From: PHBD01 sp964578535
GTDB lineage: Bacteria; Desulfobacterota; Syntrophia; Syntrophales; PHBD01
Direction: 5' to 3'
Assembly: GCA_964578535.1 (NCBI GenBank)
Contig: CAZODI010000002.1
Location: forward strand, 1 to 64,000
Length of the DNA stretch: 64,000 nucleotides
The notes beneath the pieces are model-generated. The model was not told the origin of the DNA. It made no database searches and was given only the letters and a program-made list of their open reading frames with translations. The position numbers and the translations under genes are program-made. This document shows, piece by piece, positions 53,521 to 62,342 of the stretch. How positions within the stretch are numbered: position 1 is the first letter of the stretch; every line of letters starts with the position of its first letter.

Positions 53521-54737
53521 TCACAGCGGCATCCGCCATTACCCCGATCGGCCACGGCCGGGAGAATATCGTGCGGAGCCTCCGGCAGGGAGTCTCCGGC
53601 GTAAAGCCCCTCCGGCGGGACGATCTCCTGGCGCCCTTCATCCATTCCCAGGTCTTCGGCACCGTCGATTATCCCATTCCCTTCGACTTCAAGCGGGTCA
53701 ACCGGAAGACCATGGGCCCTGTCGGTTACTATGCCTGCCAGGTGGCAAAGGAGGTCCTGGAGGCCTCCGGCCTGGAGCAGGAATTCATCACCTCCGGCCG
53801 GCTGGGGGTGGCCTTCGGGTCCACCCACGGCAGCCCTACGGTACAGCGGGACATTTACCGGGTCTTCCACAGCGCCGACCGGGCGGGCGTCGCCTCCATC
53901 GGGGCGGTGGATTACCTGAAGTCGATGGTGCACACCACGGCGGTGAACATCACCAAGATGTTCGGCATCACCGGGCGCGTCATTGCCTCGTCGACCGCCT
54001 GCACCACCAGCAGCCAGTCCATCGGCTTCGGCTACGAGACGGTCCGGTACGGCATGCAGGACGCCATGCTCTGCGGTGGAGCCGATGAGTACGACACCAC
54101 CACGGTGGCCGTCTTCGACAACCTTCTGGCCTGTTCCACCGGATTCAACGACGAGCCGCAGAGAACTCCCCGTCCTTTCGATGTCCGCCGGGACGGTCTT
54201 GTGGTCGGGGAAGGGGCGGGTGCGGTCCTCTTGGAGGAGTACGAGTCTGCACGCCGGCGGGGGGCTCCCATTCTGGCGGAAGTCGTCGGATTCGCCTGCA
54301 ACAACAACGGAGGGGACCTGATCCTTCCGAATCTGGCCGGCATCCGGGAAACCCTGCGCCTGGCGCTCCGGGACGCCGGCATGACACCCGGCGAGATCGA
54401 TCTCGTCAGTGCCCACGCGACGGCCACGAAGATGGGGGATATCATCGAGGCCCAGGCCATCTCCCAGGTATATGGAGACCACCCCCTCGTGACGGCCCTG
54501 AAGAGCTACATGGGGCATACCATGGCCTCCTGCGGGGTCATCGAAACGATCCTGGTCCTCTACATGATGCGGGATGGTTTCGTAGCGCCGACCCTGAACC
54601 TGGAAGAGGTGGACCCGAGGTGCGCCATGATCCGCCACGCCACATCACTCGCGGAGACCCCCGTCCGGACTGCCGCCGTCCAGAATTTTGCCTTCGGAGG
54701 GGTCAATACGGGCCTGATCCTCCGGAAGGATCCGTGA
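53502..54737 (+). CDS. Beta-ketoacyl synthase
   Basis: 411 aa. Cys in STACTTSSQSIG, His in SAHATATKMGD, His in MGHTMASCG, and FAFGGVNT at the end: a complete active site. The N-terminus RRVVITAASAITPIGHG is the usual one. It overlaps the carrier-protein gene upstream, which points to a dedicated carrier/ketosynthase pair. It resembles the ketosynthase that stands at the end of aryl-polyene operons. Confidence 0.93.
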   Translation: MQRRVVITAASAITPIGHGRENIVRSLRQGVSGVKPLRRDDLLAPFIHSQVFGTVDYPIPFDFKRVNRKTMGPVGYYACQVAKEVLEASGLEQEFITSGRLGVAFGSTHGSPTVQRDIYRVFHSADRAGVASIGAVDYLKSMVHTTAVNITKMFGITGRVIASSTACTTSSQSIGFGYETVRYGMQDAMLCGGADEYDTTTVAVFDNLLACSTGFNDEPQRTPRPFDVRRDGLVVGEGAGAVLLEEYESARRRGAPILAEVVGFACNNNGGDLILPNLAGIRETLRLALRDAGMTPGEIDLVSAHATATKMGDIIEAQAISQVYGDHPLVTALKSYMGHTMASCGVIETILVLYMMRDGFVAPTLNLEEVDPRCAMIRHATSLAETPVRTAAVQNFAFGGVNTGLILRKDP

Positions 54738-54759
54738 TTCCGCCTCCCGGACGGTGCAG

Positions 54760-55617
54760 ATGAATCCGACGCGACCCACGATCCCCCGCCGCTCAGCATG
54801 CAGGTCGCTGATCGATCTCCCGGTGACGCTCCTCCTCTGGGTCTATTTCCTGGCGGGAACGCTGATTCTGCCGTTCTACGGTCTGTTGCGCCTGTTCTCG
54901 AACGACCGGGAGGCGTCCTTCCAGGGGATGAACAGCCGTTTCTACCGGGGATTCTTCCGGCTCGTCCAATGGCTGATCCCCGGGCTTTCCCTCCGGATCG
55001 GAGAGGACGTCCGGGCGCTGCGCTCGGCGGTCATTGTCTCGAACCACCTGTCCTTTCTCGATCCGATCCTGCTGATCTCCATTTTCGACCGACAGAAGAC
55101 GATCGTCCGGAGCGATTTTTTCAACTATCCGATCTTCGGCTGGGTCCTGAAGACGGCGGGCTACCTCCCCTCCTCGGCAAACGGGGACCGCTTCTCGACC
55201 CTGCTGATCCAGCGAGTGGAAGACATGGACCGCTATCTTGCCACGGGAGGCAATCTCTTTATCTTTCCCGAGGGGACGAGAAGCCGGAGCGGTCGCCGCC
55301 GGCCCTTCAGCCGGGGGGCCTTCCGCATCGCCGCCCGCTGCCGGGCGCCCCTCGGCGTGGTCCGGATCACGAATACCCACCTGCTGTTTCCGCCGGACCG
55401 GTTTCTTTTTCGAACGGGTACCCGGGAGCCGGTGACCGTCGAGATGCTGGCGCTCCTGCGCCCCGACTGGGATGCACCGGACTTTTCACTGAACGAGCTG
55501 ATGGCCCGGGTGCAGGCCCTTTACGATGAGCGGGAGCAACGGGACGGGGAACGGGATCCGTCGCCGGCGGCCGGCCCCGGCGGAAAGCCGTCCGGAGGGG
55601 AGGCCGGGACACCGTGA
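54760..55617 (+). CDS. PlsC-like 1-acylglycerol-3-phosphate acyltransferase
   Basis: 285 aa from ATG 54760 (a GTG two codons earlier is possible). An N-terminal membrane segment (LPVTLLLWVYFLAGTLILPFYGLL, read in parts) is followed by NHLSFLD (HX4D) near 105, and FPEGTRSRSG near 172, the two catalytic motifs of the family. It should acylate the sn-2 position of lysophosphatidic acid or a related acceptor. The last ~35 residues are a disordered, Gly/Pro/Glu-rich tail. It overlaps the PlsY gene by four bases. Confidence 0.92.
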   Translation: MNPTRPTIPRRSACRSLIDLPVTLLLWVYFLAGTLILPFYGLLRLFSNDREASFQGMNSRFYRGFFRLVQWLIPGLSLRIGEDVRALRSAVIVSNHLSFLDPILLISIFDRQKTIVRSDFFNYPIFGWVLKTAGYLPSSANGDRFSTLLIQRVEDMDRYLATGGNLFIFPEGTRSRSGRRRPFSRGAFRIAARCRAPLGVVRITNTHLLFPPDRFLFRTGTREPVTVEMLALLRPDWDAPDFSLNELMARVQALYDEREQRDGERDPSPAAGPGGKPSGGEAGTP

Positions 55618-56219
55618 CGGAATGCCTGCTGGGGGCGGCCGTCGTCTATGTCGCCGCCTCGGTGAACTTCGCCATCCTCATCCTCACCGTCCTGGGGAAG
55701 GGGGATCCCCGGGGCCGCTTCAGCGGGAATGCGGGAACCACGAACGTATACCGCATGGCCGGCCCCTTCTGGGCGGCGGTGGTCCTGCTTCTGGACGTGG
55801 GACGGGCCGTGGCCGCGGCGGTCCTGGGCTCGATGCTTTTGCCTCCGAATCAGGTCCCCTGGCTGGGCCTGGCGCTGGTGGCGGGAAACCGTTTCCCCTG
55901 TTTCCACGGCTTCCGGGGCGGAAAGGGTGTGGCCGCCTACCTGGGTTTCGCGGGGGCCCTGGCCCCGTGGGCGGCGGCCCTGGCGGCGGCGCTGTGGCTG
56001 GTTGTCTTCTCGGTCGTCCGGGTGCCCTTCGTGGCCTCCTTCTACATGATCGCCGCCCTCGCGGCGGGAGAGGGACTGGCTTCCGGGGCATCGGCAGGCG
56101 CCGCCGCAGCGGTGACGGCAACGGTCCTTTTGATTCTGGCGGGCCACTGGCGGAACATCCGGGAGATCGGGAAAGGGAAGAAGACGGGTGCCTCCGTGAT
56201 CGAATCGGGGGCCGGATGA
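55614..56219 (+). CDS. plsY: PlsY-like glycerol-3-phosphate acyltransferase
   Basis: 201 aa membrane protein. The family motifs are present: GKGDPRGRFSGNAGTTNVYR (read in parts) and FHGFRGGKGVAAYLGF, with about five membrane helices. PlsY takes acyl-phosphate as donor, unlike other acyltransferases. It starts with GTG overlapping the PlsC stop. A dedicated PlsY in a biosynthetic cluster is uncommon and, with the DAK2-DegV protein at 27938, suggests an acyl-phosphate route to a glycerolipid. No plsX is in the window. Confidence 0.9.
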   Translation: MTECLLGAAVVYVAASVNFAILILTVLGKGDPRGRFSGNAGTTNVYRMAGPFWAAVVLLLDVGRAVAAAVLGSMLLPPNQVPWLGLALVAGNRFPCFHGFRGGKGVAAYLGFAGALAPWAAALAAALWLVVFSVVRVPFVASFYMIAALAAGEGLASGASAGAAAAVTATVLLILAGHWRNIREIGKGKKTGASVIESGAG

Positions 56220-56232
56220 CAGGAGATGCACG

Positions 56233-56751
56233 ATGAAAAAAGGGGAAGTACCGCAGGACGATATCCGCCATTTCCGGACCGCCCGCAAGGCGGCCTATGC
56301 CGTGGACGAGGAGGGGCATTACACGACCGTTCCGACCACCGGCTGGGACGTGGAGGAGGTCATCCTGTACCAGGCCATCGGGGAGTTCGAGGAGCAGGCG
56401 GAGGCCTGCCGGCAGCGCGTCCTCCGAGGGGAAGACTCGCCCATTGCCTTTTTCATGTACAAGCGCTGCATGGATCCCACGGTCCTGGCCCAGGCCATGG
56501 GCCTGCCGAAATGGAGGGTCAAGCGTCACCTGAAGGGGAAGGTCTTCGCCCGGATGGGGGAGGAGATGCGGAAGGAATATGCCAGGATCCTGCGGGTTCC
56601 CCCGGACGCCCTCGCGCCGTTTCGTCCCGAGGTGCTGGAGGGGGAGACCTACGAGCTGCCCCCCGGACTCTCCACGGAGGACCGGGAGGCCGGAAGAATC
56701 CCCGGGCCCAAATCGGAAGACGGAAAAACGAATGGAAGGAGCGCTTCTTGA
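56233..56751 (+). CDS. Protein of unknown function (172 aa)
   Basis: A soluble, charged protein with no signal peptide or membrane helix. A stretch near residues 85-110 (PTVLAQAMGLPKWRVKRHLK) could be a helix-turn-helix, which would make it a regulator, but I do not recognise the family. It lies 13 bases after plsY and overlaps the BtrH-like gene by four bases, so it is translated with the cluster. Confidence 0.7.
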   Translation: MKKGEVPQDDIRHFRTARKAAYAVDEEGHYTTVPTTGWDVEEVILYQAIGEFEEQAEACRQRVLRGEDSPIAFFMYKRCMDPTVLAQAMGLPKWRVKRHLKGKVFARMGEEMRKEYARILRVPPDALAPFRPEVLEGETYELPPGLSTEDREAGRIPGPKSEDGKTNGRSAS

Positions 56752-57746
56752 AGCACGTCATCGATTTTGAACACCGCCATTACGGCCACTGCGAGAGCGG
56801 AGTCGTATCCGGCCTCCTCCGGCACAGCGGGCTCGACCTTTCGGAAGCTATGGTTTTCGGGCTCGCCAGCGCCATCATGTTTGCCTACGTGCCGTTCCTC
56901 CGGATGAACAACATGCCCACCATCTCCTACCGGATTCTCCCCCGGACCATCATCAGCGGCATCCAGGGCCGCCTGGGCATCCCCTTCCGGAAACAGACCT
57001 ACCGGGACCCACGCCGGGCGATGGATGAACTGGTCGATTTCATGCGGAAGGGGCAGATCGTGGGGCTCCAGACATCGGCGTACTGGCTGACGTACTTTCC
57101 GCCCGAGATGCGGTTCCAGTTCAACGTCCACAACCTGATCGTGTTCGGGGTGGAGGACGGCGAGTTCCTGGTGAGCGATCCCGTCTTCGAGCATCCCGTC
57201 CGCATCCAGGCGGCTGACCTGGAGAACGCCCGTTTCGCCAAGGGCGTCATGGCCCCGAGGGGCTTCGTCTATCACCCCGAAGGGGTCCCGGCCTCGGTGG
57301 ACCTGCCGGTGCTGATCCGGAAGGCCGTCGCCCGGACCCTCTTCATGATGCTCTCCTCGCCCCCTCCCTTCGGGATCCGCGGGATCTTCTACCTGGCCCG
57401 GAAGATCGAGCGGCTGGACCGAAGCAGGGATGGCCGCTACATCCGCCTCTTCCTGGGACATATGATCCGGATGCAGGAGGAGATCGGCACGGGCGGAGGC
57501 GGGTTTCGCTTCATGTATGCCGCGTTTCTCCAGGAGGCGTCGGAGATCCTGCATTCGGCCGCCTTGCAGGAGGCGTCTGGGAAAATGACCCGGGCGGGGG
57601 ACCAGTGGCGGACCTTTGCGCTGGCATGCGCCAGGATCATCCGGCAGCGCGACGGCGCTCCGGACCTGAAGGAGATCGCCGCGCTGCTCCGTCGGTGCGG
57701 CGAGATGGAGCGGGACGTGTACGTCCTGCTGAAAAAGGGGATCTGA
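56748..57746 (+). CDS. BtrH-like N-terminal-domain protein (DUF4872 type)
   Basis: 332 aa from TTG 56748, with AAGGAG seven bases before it. It opens HVIDFEHRHYGHCESGVVSGLLRHSG, which matches the N-terminal BtrH domain with its active-site Cys (residue 14) in HCESG. The middle has VHNLIVFGVEDGEFLVSDP, with the histidine expected of a papain-like fold. In butirosin synthesis BtrH moves an acyl group from a carrier protein to an amine. Here it could transfer the finished chain from a carrier protein to an amino acceptor. The acceptor is unknown. Confidence 0.8.
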   Translation: MKHVIDFEHRHYGHCESGVVSGLLRHSGLDLSEAMVFGLASAIMFAYVPFLRMNNMPTISYRILPRTIISGIQGRLGIPFRKQTYRDPRRAMDELVDFMRKGQIVGLQTSAYWLTYFPPEMRFQFNVHNLIVFGVEDGEFLVSDPVFEHPVRIQAADLENARFAKGVMAPRGFVYHPEGVPASVDLPVLIRKAVARTLFMMLSSPPPFGIRGIFYLARKIERLDRSRDGRYIRLFLGHMIRMQEEIGTGGGGFRFMYAAFLQEASEILHSAALQEASGKMTRAGDQWRTFALACARIIRQRDGAPDLKEIAALLRRCGEMERDVYVLLKKGI

Positions 57747-57769
57747 GGTCTCCGCGGGGGAGGTTGTCG

Positions 57770-59197
57770 ATGCGTGTCGCCCTGGTCCAGCCGGCCGGGT
57801 CCAACTGGGTCCGGGGCCGCCGGGACATGGCCGCCGTGGCCAACCGGATGGCTCCGCTCGGTCTCCTGTCCATCGCCGCGTGGCTCGAGCGCGAGGGGCA
57901 TGAGGTGTCGGTCCTGGACTGCCTGGGACCCGGCGCCGCGCCCGGTGCGGAGGCGGTCGTCCGGGACCTGCTCGAATTCCGTCCCGACCTGGTGGGATTC
58001 TCTACCACCACGTCCAGTTTTCTTGACGGCCATGCCCTGGCGGTCCGCCTGAAGGAGGCCGACCCGGGGATCCGGACCGTCTTCGGCGGCGTCCATGTTT
58101 CGGCCGTCGGCGAGCCGCTCCTGGAGCGGTATGCGGCCATTGATTATCTCTGCCCCGGGGAGGGGGAGGTCACGCTGGCGGCGCTGGCCGGCGGCGGGGA
58201 TCCGCGGGAAATCGACGGCCTCATTTGGCGCGACGGGGAGCGCATCGCCGCCAACCGGGCCCGGCCGACCCTGCCCGACCTGGATCGCCTTCCCTTTCCG
58301 GCGTATCACCTGCTCCGGGGGTTCCCGCGGGGCTACAACCTTCCGCTGTTCAGCTACATCCGGACGCCGGGAGCCACCATGGTGACGAGCCGAGGCTGCC
58401 CGTACCGCTGCAGCTACTGCGACCGATCCGTCTTCCGGCAGTCCTATCGCATGAATTCCCCGGAATACATCTACGAGCACCTGAGCCACCTGCGACGGCA
58501 TTTCGGGGTGCGCCATGTCAACATTTATGACGATCTGTTCACGGCCCACCGCCCGCGGATCGCCGAGCTATGCCGTCTTCTCAGCTCCCGGCCCCTGGGG
58601 ATCCAGTTCAACTGCGCTGTCCGGGCGGGCCACACGGATCGCGAGCTCCTTCGCATGCTCAGGGAAGCGGGCTGCCTGATGGTTTCCGTGGGCATCGAAT
58701 CGGGGGAGCCGGAGCTCCTGGCCCGGCACAAGGCCGGGGTGACCCTGGAGGAGCTGCGGGAGACGGTGGCGCTGATCCGGGAGAGCGGGCTCCGGGCGAA
58801 GGGGCTGTTCATGATGGGGCTGCCCGGAGAAACGGAGGAGTCGATCCGGAAGACCAGCGACTTCTGCCTGTCGCTGGAGCTGGACGACATGAACATGGCC
58901 AAGTTTACCCCGTTCCCGGGAGCGCCCGTCTGGGGGAACATCCGGGAGGAGGGAACCTTCGAGGAGGACTGGCCGTTGATGAACTGCCTGAACTTCGTCT
59001 TCGTTCCCCGGGGTATTGCTTCGCGTGACCGCCTCGACGAGCTGTACAACCGGCACGTAAAACGGTTCTACACCGACCCGGGCTGGCGGCGCCGCCTGAT
59101 CCGCCGGACCTGGCAGCACCGCTGGAGCCTCTGGTACCTGTTTTCCCACTTGCCCCAGTTCTGGACGGCGAAAAACTCGTTCCAGCCGAAGGGGTGA
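57770..59197 (+). CDS. B12-binding radical SAM protein
   Basis: 475 aa. Cobalamin-binding domain at ~1-140 (VALVQPAGSNW, PLGLLSIAAWLEREGHEV, LVGFSTTTSSF, TVFGGVHVSAVGEP, LCPGEGEV). Radical SAM motif CPYRCSYC at about residue 213 in TSRGCPYRCSYCDRS. GIESGEPELLARHKAGV, LFMMGLPGETEESI and the later core are standard. It is the third B12-type enzyme of the cluster. GGGGGAGG precedes the ATG. The substrate is unknown; methylation or ring-forming on the acyl chain is a possible role. Confidence 0.9.
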   Translation: MRVALVQPAGSNWVRGRRDMAAVANRMAPLGLLSIAAWLEREGHEVSVLDCLGPGAAPGAEAVVRDLLEFRPDLVGFSTTTSSFLDGHALAVRLKEADPGIRTVFGGVHVSAVGEPLLERYAAIDYLCPGEGEVTLAALAGGGDPREIDGLIWRDGERIAANRARPTLPDLDRLPFPAYHLLRGFPRGYNLPLFSYIRTPGATMVTSRGCPYRCSYCDRSVFRQSYRMNSPEYIYEHLSHLRRHFGVRHVNIYDDLFTAHRPRIAELCRLLSSRPLGIQFNCAVRAGHTDRELLRMLREAGCLMVSVGIESGEPELLARHKAGVTLEELRETVALIRESGLRAKGLFMMGLPGETEESIRKTSDFCLSLELDDMNMAKFTPFPGAPVWGNIREEGTFEEDWPLMNCLNFVFVPRGIASRDRLDELYNRHVKRFYTDPGWRRRLIRRTWQHRWSLWYLFSHLPQFWTAKNSFQPKG

Positions 59198-59245
59198 CCG
59201 GTCCTGAAAGCCCGGGATGAACCGGGACACCCCTGCTCCGGGATT

Positions 59246-59503
59246 CTATTTCGTCCGGTGGTTGAGGATGTAGTCCGCCAGCGCGTTGAGAGAGGCGAAC
59301 ACCTTCACCCCCAGCTCCTTGTTGTCGATCTTGACCCCGTATTCCTTCTCGATCATCATCACCAGCTCGAGCACGTCGATGGAGTCCAGGCCCAGGTCTC
59401 CACCGACCAGCGCCCCCTTCTCGTCGATATCCTCCGGGGCCACGTCCAGCAGGCCCAGCGTGGAAATAATTTTCTCTTTCAATTCCTGCTTCAGGTTGTC
59501 CAT
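59246..59503 (-). CDS. Acyl carrier protein
   Basis: 85 aa. The attachment serine is in GGDLGLDSIDVLELV (about residue 40), followed by MMIEKEYGVKI, a standard carrier-protein helix II and III. It reads opposite to the plus arm and with the unknown membrane protein and coiled-coil protein upstream of it (59543 and 59964). Four carriers in one cluster suggest several parallel or successive chains. Confidence 0.93.
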   Translation of the reverse strand: MDNLKQELKEKIISTLGLLDVAPEDIDEKGALVGGDLGLDSIDVLELVMMIEKEYGVKIDNKELGVKVFASLNALADYILNHRTK

Positions 59504-59542
59504 TTGCTTTCTTCTTCTCCTTGCAAAAAATAACGGACCCGT

Positions 59543-59944
59543 CTACGGGCCTTGATCTGTTTCCCTTCCGTCCTTCCCCGGTCCGGCGGGAAAGGGGGGG
59601 CGGCTCAGGATTCGTTCCATGAGCCGCCGGGTGGCATGCTTCATCAGCAGCCGCACGTATCGGGCCCCTGCCAGCCAGGCCCCGGCCAGGAACACCAGGT
59701 GGGACAGGCCGTACGTCAGGGGGCCGCCGACGGCGATGATCAGGGGTTCCCGGAACCAGGCGGCCAGCACTCCGAAGGCGGCTACGGCAGGCCAGCCGAT
59801 CACGTAGCTGAGGCCGACGAGGAAGAGGCCCGCCCATACCCGGGGGGAAGGTTTTCTGCGAATTTCCCGAAGGTCCGGAGGGTGTTCCAGAGCGTCCCGG
59901 ACATAGGCCGTCCGGGCCAGGCACTCCGCGATTTTCCCGATCAT
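59543..59944 (-). CDS. Small membrane protein of unknown function
   Basis: 133 aa from ATG 59944, with AGGAAGG nine bases before it. Two or three membrane helices are visible (VWAGLFLVGLSYVIGWPAVAAFGVLAAWF, in parts; LTYGLSHLVFLAGAWLAGA). A basic C-terminal tail follows. I do not recognise the family. It lies between a carrier protein and the coiled-coil protein, both on the same strand. Confidence 0.7.
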   Translation of the reverse strand: MIGKIAECLARTAYVRDALEHPPDLREIRRKPSPRVWAGLFLVGLSYVIGWPAVAAFGVLAAWFREPLIIAVGGPLTYGLSHLVFLAGAWLAGARYVRLLMKHATRRLMERILSRPPFPAGPGKDGRETDQGP

Positions 59945-59963
59945 GCCCGGACCTTCCTGCGCA

Positions 59964-62138
59964 TCACCGGGAGATCCGGACGTTCTGAAAGGCGAAATCA
60001 AACTCCTGCCACGACCAGAAAACCTTGCGGTAATAGATGTAGGGATGAATCATCAGCTTGCTGATGGATTTCATGCCCGGGACCTGCTTGAAGTGCAACA
60101 GGACGCTTCTGGTCGCCCGGCCTTCGAGGGGCACCCCCCTGCTTCCGGCGCTGTACATGGTCGTCTTCTCGTTCCCGCTGTAGAACGTGACTTCCGAGAC
60201 GTTGTGTTCCTTTCCCTCCGGGTCGGTGATCCGGGACTTGGTCCAGCGGTAGGCATGGTCGTACAAGGCCACGCTGCGGATCGAGTCCTCGGTCAGGTTG
60301 GTGATGTCCACCCGGACCAGGATGTCCTTGCCGGCGGATTTCACGCTGATCAGCTCGAACAGGACGTCGTTGCCTTCGTGGGAGCCGATGGCGTGCGGGT
60401 TCCGCCGGACCGGCGTCTTCGCCGGCGGAGCCGGTGCGGCGGGCTTTTCGACGTCCCGGGACGGCTCCGGAGACGGAAGGATCTTTGCGAAGAAGCCGTC
60501 ATCCTTGTCCTTCTCCTCAGGAGGCTTGGCAGCTGGGACGCGCTCAGCGGGTTTCCGTTCGATCGGTTTGCGATTCACCTGTTTGCGGTTGGCGGATTTG
60601 CGATCGACGGGTCTGTGGTCGACGGGTTTCCGTTCGGCGGGCCTGTAATCGGCCACCCGTTTCCCGTCGTCCGCGCTCTCCTCCAGTACGGTCCTCACCC
60701 GGAACGCCATTTTCACCCGGACGCTGTCCCCCTCGTTGATGAAGGAAATGAGGCGGACGGACTGGATCCGGGCCTCCGTCACGGCCTGGTGGGACGATTC
60801 ACCGGTGACGGTGAAATTCGTCACCTCTGTGGTGGACGTGGAGTGTTGTGTCTTGGCGTCGTTTTTCACCTCTGCCAGCTTGTCGATGATCGCCAGTGCC
60901 GAGGCCTCGGCGGGTGTCTGGGATCCCCGGGCCGTCGCCAGTGCGGTCTTGAAGATGATGGATTCGCGGACCCGCTTGGTGTCGTGCAGGGCCTGCTGGG
61001 CGTCCCGGAAAGCCTTGTCCGCCTCCTCTTTCTGGGATTGGACGGCAGCCGCTTCGCGGGTCGTTTTGTCGAGTTGTTCCTCGCGGCGCTTCAGGATGGA
61101 CGCCTGGCTTTCCTTGTCTGACTGGGCCTCACGGATCCTCTTCTGGAGGGAGGCGATGCGGTCCTGGTAGGACTTGACCTGCTCCTGGAGTCCTTCCTCG
61201 GCGGCGGCATTCGTCTGCGCGGTCTCGCGGATCAACCGGTAGGCCCGGTCGAGATCATGGGCGGTGGGGGTATAGCGGTTCTCGACGAGGAAATTGTCCA
61301 GGTCCTTCTTGCTCGACACGACGACCGCCCGGATGCCCCTTGAGGCCGGCGGCGGCTTGACACGCCCCCCCTTCGGGGCCTGGAAGGGGTAGAGCTCGTA
61401 GCGCTTCAGCCGGAGATAGGTCGTTCCCCGAGTGCCCTTTTCCATCTCGTAGCGGAGGGGCTCCTCGTTGTTCCACTTGGCCGTTCCCTCCTCGATGGCG
61501 CGGATGAAGTCCACCGACAGGACCGTGTTGATGACCTTTGAAAAGGACTGGATGTAGGTTCCCATATGCTGGGCCATCAGGGGCGCGGAGGCCTGGTCGG
61601 CCAGGGCCTCCAGCGTATGGGCCTTGTCCTTGAAGCCCCGGGTGAACAGGACCGCCACGGCGGCCTCTCCCTGCTTCTCGGTCTGGAGCCATTTCTTGAG
61701 GGATGCCTGCTGGGCCTGGATGTCCTGGTTGTAGCGGGCGACCTGGCTGTCCAGGTTTTCGATACCCGCCCGGATGGTCCGGACGTTTTTCTGCTGCTCC
61801 TCCCGCTCCGAAAAAACAGCCTGGTATCGGCTCGTCAGGTCGTCCCGTTTCTTCTTGGCCCGGATGAACTCTCGGTTTGCGTCGGAGACCCCCTTCTTGT
61901 AGGTAGAGTCGTCCCGCTCCTTTTCCTCCTCCGCGGACTTCAGGTTCGCCCTTTCCTCCTGGGACGTGGAAAAGCCCTCCCGTTTGTCCACCTCCGAGCG
62001 GATGATCTCCCTGACCGCGCCGGCATCGTCGGAGCGGAGCGTCACCCAGCGGCTCAGGGGGACGGTGGCGGCAAGAACCGGGACGGCCAGGAGCAGAATG
62101 AATACAGCGGGGACCCATTTTCGGATGGCCGCAGGCAT
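59964..62138 (-). CDS. Large coiled-coil periplasmic or membrane-anchored protein, unknown function
   Basis: 724 aa. A hydrophobic N-terminus (VPAVFILLLAVPVLAATV) is a signal peptide or anchor. Two long coiled-coil stretches follow (~50-160 and ~295-390; rich in E, K, Q, R). Between them is a globular part with FTRGFKDKAHTLEALA. Around 496-545 there is a basic, proline-rich tandem repeat built from (E/D/N)RKPV-type units, then an acidic linker and a C-terminal ~130-residue beta-rich domain. AAAGGA precedes the ATG by about ten bases. It may link inner membrane, wall and outer membrane. No function can be given. Its neighbours suggest, but do not prove, a link to the cluster. Confidence 0.75.
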   Translation of the reverse strand: MPAAIRKWVPAVFILLLAVPVLAATVPLSRWVTLRSDDAGAVREIIRSEVDKREGFSTSQEERANLKSAEEEKERDDSTYKKGVSDANREFIRAKKKRDDLTSRYQAVFSEREEQQKNVRTIRAGIENLDSQVARYNQDIQAQQASLKKWLQTEKQGEAAVAVLFTRGFKDKAHTLEALADQASAPLMAQHMGTYIQSFSKVINTVLSVDFIRAIEEGTAKWNNEEPLRYEMEKGTRGTTYLRLKRYELYPFQAPKGGRVKPPPASRGIRAVVVSSKKDLDNFLVENRYTPTAHDLDRAYRLIRETAQTNAAAEEGLQEQVKSYQDRIASLQKRIREAQSDKESQASILKRREEQLDKTTREAAAVQSQKEEADKAFRDAQQALHDTKRVRESIIFKTALATARGSQTPAEASALAIIDKLAEVKNDAKTQHSTSTTEVTNFTVTGESSHQAVTEARIQSVRLISFINEGDSVRVKMAFRVRTVLEESADDGKRVADYRPAERKPVDHRPVDRKSANRKQVNRKPIERKPAERVPAAKPPEEKDKDDGFFAKILPSPEPSRDVEKPAAPAPPAKTPVRRNPHAIGSHEGNDVLFELISVKSAGKDILVRVDITNLTEDSIRSVALYDHAYRWTKSRITDPEGKEHNVSEVTFYSGNEKTTMYSAGSRGVPLEGRATRSVLLHFKQVPGMKSISKLMIHPYIYYRKVFWSWQEFDFAFQNVRISR

Positions 62139-62313
62139 GGATCATGATCCTTTCTGTATTGCGCCCGGTAACAGGCTGGAACGAAAGAAAGACAGCAGGT
62201 ACCCGGAACCCTCGTTCTGAGGACCCGATTCCCCTCCTCCGGGCAGGGCGTAATCTAATGGATCGACTGCCTGATGTCAAATCATTTTCAGCGATTACGA
62301 GGGAACAATCCTG

Positions 62314-62342
62314 TTGACAGTGGTTTTGGTGCATGTTAGGAA
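62314..62342 (+). promoter_or_regulatory. Sigma-70-type promoter for glyQ
   Basis: TTGACA, 17 bp, then TAGGAA on the plus strand, about 140 bp before the glyQ start codon. The -35 box is perfect; the -10 is moderate. The 343 bp between the coiled-coil gene and glyQ hold no other gene I can support. Confidence 0.55.
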
